DNA of 64,000 nt from Gordonia sp. PP30 (GTDB taxonomy: Bacteria > Actinomycetota > Actinomycetes > Mycobacteriales > Mycobacteriaceae). The translations under genes and the position numbers were made by a program. The stretch is from positions 682,001-746,000 of the forward strand of contig NZ_CP095864.1 of NCBI RefSeq assembly GCF_023100845.1. Reading direction: 5' to 3'. Below, piece after piece: positions 61,692-64,000 of the stretch (position 1 is its first letter; every line of letters starts with the position of its first letter). Below the pieces are notes generated by a model. The model was given only the letters and a program-made list of their open reading frames with translations. It did no database searches and was not told the DNA's origin.

Positions 61692-62357
61692 ATAAGGCGC
61701 GAGAAGGTCGGCGTAGGCCGCGCGCCGCGCCGGGTCGATCACCGCGCCGAGGATCAGTGATCGCTGGGCGGCGATGTACTGCTCCAGCGTCATGGTGCGC
61801 TCGAAGTACCAGTGCTTGAGCGCCCAGGAGTGGGCGAGCAGCAGCAGGTTGTAGGCGACGAGATCGGGATCGGCCGTCACCAGTGCGCCGGCGGTGACTC
61901 CCTCCCGAACGGCCTCGCGGAGCGGCTCGCTGGTCTCCACCTCGAGTGCCTTGATCCGCTCGCGCCCCTCGGCCGACAGTGCGTTGGACTCCCGGTAGGT
62001 CAGCACGGCCGCGTGCCGGTAGCGGTCGATCACCCGGCAGTAGGCCGCGAAGGCGGCGGCCAGCCGGCGGACCGGGTCGTCGCCGGCGGCGGCCACCGCG
62101 GCCGGGACGTCCTCGGCGAAGGCGTTCAGGACGTCGACGATCACGGCGAGCAGGATCTCGTCCTTGCCGCCGAAGTACCGATACAGCAGCCCGACGCTGA
62201 CTCCGGCCTCCTCGGCGAGTGCCTGCATGGACACCGCCTCGGAGCCGCGATGTTCCATCAGCCGGGCCGCCGCGTCGAGGATCTGCCGCGAGCGCACCGC
62301 GGCGCCCGCGGCGCGGGCCGCTTCGGTGGCCGTCTGGGTGGTCGAACCGCTGGTCAT
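61689..62357 (-). CDS. TetR-family regulator of the badI-type cluster
   Basis: The product is 222 residues. The helix-turn-helix reads VRSRQILDAAARLMEHRGSEAVSMQALAEEAGVSVGLLYRYFGGKDEIL. A larger helical ligand domain ends in LILGAVIDPARRAAYADLLAPY. The divergent gene encodes a BadI-like hydrolase. Three GTGAAT-N4-ATTCAC sites occupy the shared promoter region, so it very likely represses both directions. Its effector is probably a CoA ester of that pathway (inference). Confidence 0.87.
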   Translation of the reverse strand: MTSGSTTQTATEAARAAGAAVRSRQILDAAARLMEHRGSEAVSMQALAEEAGVSVGLLYRYFGGKDEILLAVIVDVLNAFAEDVPAAVAAAGDDPVRRLAAAFAAYCRVIDRYRHAAVLTYRESNALSAEGRERIKALEVETSEPLREAVREGVTAGALVTADPDLVAYNLLLLAHSWALKHWYFERTMTLEQYIAAQRSLILGAVIDPARRAAYADLLAPY

Positions 62358-62372
62358 GACTGCCTCCCTCGG

Positions 62373-62468
62373 GTGAATCTGAATTCACTGTACAGGCCGC
62401 CCCGGCTGTGACTGTTGACACGATCGGCATGGTGAATATAGATTCACTCTCACTGAACATAGATTCAC
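62373..62468. promoter_or_regulatory. Divergent promoter with three TetR operator sites
   Basis: GTGAAT-N4-ATTCAC occurs at 62373-62388 and 62432-62447, with an imperfect third at 62453-62468. TTGACA at 62415-62420 and TATAGA at 62437-62442 (16-bp spacing) form a promoter towards badI whose -10 lies inside the second site, so bound repressor would block it. Confidence 0.82.
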
Positions 62469-62490
62469 TCAATCGAGGAAGGTGCCAGCC

Positions 62491-63288
62491 ATGGCTCAGT
62501 TCGAAGACATCACCTACGAGGTCGACGGTCCCGCCGGGATCATCACCATCAACCGTCCGGAGCGGTACAACGCCTTCCGTGCGAAGACCGTCGACGAGCT
62601 GATCGCCGCCTTCCAGCAGGCGTGGTCGGACCGGAACGTCCGCGCGGTGATCCTCACCGGTGCGGGGGAGAAGGCGTTCTGCACCGGCGGCGACGTGAAG
62701 CAGCGCGCCGAGACCGGCGACTACGGGCCGAGCGAACTCGGCCGCTTCCGTATCGGCGACCTCCACAAGTTGATGCGCGACATCCCCAAGCCGGTCATCG
62801 CCGCCGTCAACGGCATCGCGGTCGGCGGCGGTCACGTGCTCCAGGTGCTCGCCGATGTCTCGATCGCCGCCGACAACGCCCGCTTCGGCCAGGCCGGTCC
62901 GCGCGTCGGCTCCTTCGACGCCGGCTTCGGCTCGGCGTACCTGGCCCGCGTGGTCGGGGAGAAGAAGGCCCGCGAGATCTGGTTCTTCTGCCGCCAGTAC
63001 GACGCGCAGCAGGCCCTGGACATGGGCCTGGTGAACAAAGTGGTCCCGGCCGCCGACCTGCTGACCGAGGCCCGCGCCTGGGTGGACGAGGCCGCGGCGC
63101 TGAGCCCCACCGCCATCAAGTTCCTCAAGCAGTCGTTCAACGCCGACAGCGACCACCAGCTGGGCCTGTCGAACATGGCGATGACCGCGCTGGACATGTT
63201 CGGCGTCTCCGCCGAGGGCATGGAGGGCGCCAAGGCGTTCGCCGAGAAGCGCACCCCGGACTTCGCGTCCGTCGTGGACTGGCACTGA
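62491..63288 (+). CDS. badI: 2-ketocyclohexanecarboxyl-CoA hydrolase (BadI-like, crotonase fold)
   Basis: The product is 265 residues. It starts AQFEDITYEV, as BadI does, and carries AFCTGGDVKQRAETGDYG, NGIAVGGGHVLQVLADVSIAA and GPRVGSFDAGFGSAYLARVVGEKKAREIWF. The GSFDAG-type motif is shared by BadI and the naphthoate synthase MenB. BadI hydrolytically opens the alicyclic ring to pimeloyl-CoA. MenB is the alternative, but a catabolic TetR regulator and an acyl-CoA dehydrogenase next door favour a cyclohexanecarboxylate-type pathway. ATG 62491 is preferred to GTG 62482. Confidence 0.75.
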   Translation: MAQFEDITYEVDGPAGIITINRPERYNAFRAKTVDELIAAFQQAWSDRNVRAVILTGAGEKAFCTGGDVKQRAETGDYGPSELGRFRIGDLHKLMRDIPKPVIAAVNGIAVGGGHVLQVLADVSIAADNARFGQAGPRVGSFDAGFGSAYLARVVGEKKAREIWFFCRQYDAQQALDMGLVNKVVPAADLLTEARAWVDEAAALSPTAIKFLKQSFNADSDHQLGLSNMAMTALDMFGVSAEGMEGAKAFAEKRTPDFASVVDWH

Positions 63289-63311
63289 GACACCGAATCG
63301 ACGACGCCACC

Positions 63312-64000
63312 ATGGACTACGGATTCGACGACGAGCAGGAACTCTTCCGCACCGAGATGGCCCGCTGGGCCGGGAAGGTGCTCGCTCCGCACTACCAGGA
63401 CGACGACAAGGCCGCGCGGCTGCGCGGGCAGCAGGTGACCGACATGGCCGGGATGGGCCTCACCGGCCTCCGCATCCCGGAGGAATACGGCGGCCAGGAG
63501 GCCTCGGCGGTGATCGCCGGGATCGCCGCCGAGGAGGTGGGCCGCGCCGACTTCAACGCCGGATACCTCATCATCAACACCGCGCTGATCAGCGACATCA
63601 TCGTGCGCAATGCCACGCAGCGGCAGAAGCGCGACTGGCTGCCGGGCATCGCGTCGGGCGCGACGGTGCCCTGCATCATGATCACCGAGCCCGGTCACGG
63701 CACCGACGCGGCGTCGCTGGCGCTGCGCGCCGAGGAGACCGAGAACGGCTGGCGGCTGACCGGCGAGAAGACCTCGATCACCCTCGGCATGGCCGCCGAC
63801 AAGGCCGTCGTGCTCGCTCGCACCGGTGGCCCCGGTGCCCGCGGTGTCTCGGCCTTCTGGGTCGACATGGACGCCCCGGGCATCAGCCGGAGCGCCTTCG
63901 ACGACCTCGGCAGCCGCGCCATCGGCCGCGCGTCGATCTTCTTCGACGACGTCGAAGTGGGCCGGGACCGGCTGATCGGCGAACCCGGTGGCGGCTTCGT
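63312..64000 (+). CDS. Acyl-CoA dehydrogenase, 3' truncated by the window (possible cyclohexanecarbonyl-CoA dehydrogenase)
   Basis: 229 codons from ATG 63312 are seen, open at the window end. The product begins MDYGFDDEQELFRTEMARWA, with GLTGLRIPEEYGGQEAS and the flavin motif ITEPGHGTDAASLALRA; the TGEKTSITLGMAADKAVV block follows. It is 23 bp after the badI-like gene and must be co-transcribed. In known alicyclic acid pathways the dehydrogenases acting before BadI are AliB and its relatives; which step this one performs cannot be decided from a partial sequence. Confidence 0.85.
   Translation, partial: MDYGFDDEQELFRTEMARWAGKVLAPHYQDDDKAARLRGQQVTDMAGMGLTGLRIPEEYGGQEASAVIAGIAAEEVGRADFNAGYLIINTALISDIIVRNATQRQKRDWLPGIASGATVPCIMITEPGHGTDAASLALRAEETENGWRLTGEKTSITLGMAADKAVVLARTGGPGARGVSAFWVDMDAPGISRSAFDDLGSRAIGRASIFFDDVEVGRDRLIGEPGGGF

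Noticed and set aside
60424-63285. A 953-codon minus-strand open frame across the CobW, TetR and badI genes
   Set aside because: It is a shadow: it crosses three recognised genes in other frames and has no domain of its own.
62491-63288. Naphthoate synthase MenB
   Set aside because: The GSFDAG-type motif is shared, but the N terminus is BadI-like and the neighbours are a catabolic TetR regulator and an acyl-CoA dehydrogenase. Kept as an alternative.

Overview
The window is very GC-rich actinobacterial DNA. The organism is probably a mycolic-acid bacterium of the Mycobacteriales, and Gordonia or a near relative fits best. The evidence is gene content: ClpC1, an antigen-85-like esterase, a wax ester synthase, and a cholesterol catabolic regulon closely matching the KstR/KstR2 regulons of Mycobacterium and Rhodococcus. 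Leaderless-looking starts and GTG starts are common. The genus is inferred, not proven.

Layout. 1-5.6 kb: 3' end of clpC1, an antigen-85-like esterase, a small membrane protein, an SGNH hydrolase, a gene remnant between direct repeats, and a membrane acyltransferase. 5.6-15.2 kb: kstR, divergent from fadE34, followed by an igr-type steroid side-chain operon (chsE1-chsE2-chsH2-chsH1-ltp2) and a fadD19-like ligase. 15.5-17.5 kb: a 13E12-like DUF222/HNH mobile element (copy 1). 17.7-30.5 kb: a secreted protein, a two-component system, a SulP transporter, LysR/FUSC, a DUF2461 protein, a lipoprotein, a broken third DUF222/HNH gene, and two exporters. 30.5-39.6 kb: steroid ring degradation, with kstD-hsd4B-(unknown), kshA plus its partner, and hsaA-hsaC-hsaB, led by pairs of KstR boxes. 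39.7-43 kb: a TMEM175 channel, MntH and a wax ester synthase/DGAT. 43.2-46.3 kb: an intact IS481-family element inserted at the very end of a second 13E12-like element. 46.3-50.4 kb: three acyl-CoA dehydrogenases and an enoyl-CoA hydratase behind a KstR2-type box, probably for C/D-ring or late propionate-chain degradation. 50.6-52.9 kb: a Fic protein, ferredoxin, and a DUF2249-cupin protein. 52.9-59.8 kb: an unfamiliar locus (two small membrane-anchored proteins, a LacI regulator, a 1,291-residue nearly charge-free Gly/Ala/Leu/Val protein with a sorting-signal-like C terminus, and a sortase). 60-64 kb: small ORFs, a Zur-box-controlled CobW GTPase, and a TetR/badI/acyl-CoA dehydrogenase cluster that runs off the end.

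How the genes work together. KstR represses through TnnAACnnGTTnnA boxes, which I find at four promoters (6.35, 8.6, 33.6 and 36.8 kb). FadE34, ChsE1/ChsE2, ChsH1/ChsH2, Ltp2 and the FadD19-like ligase shorten the sterol side chain. KstD and KshA open ring B, and HsaA/HsaB and HsaC hydroxylate and cleave ring A. HsaD, the next enzyme, is missing from its usual place. Short palindromic repeats (TTCGAC-n-GCTCAG type) have been captured inside several of these catabolic genes. The most novel-looking feature is the giant charge-free protein beside a sortase at 55.2-59.8 kb.
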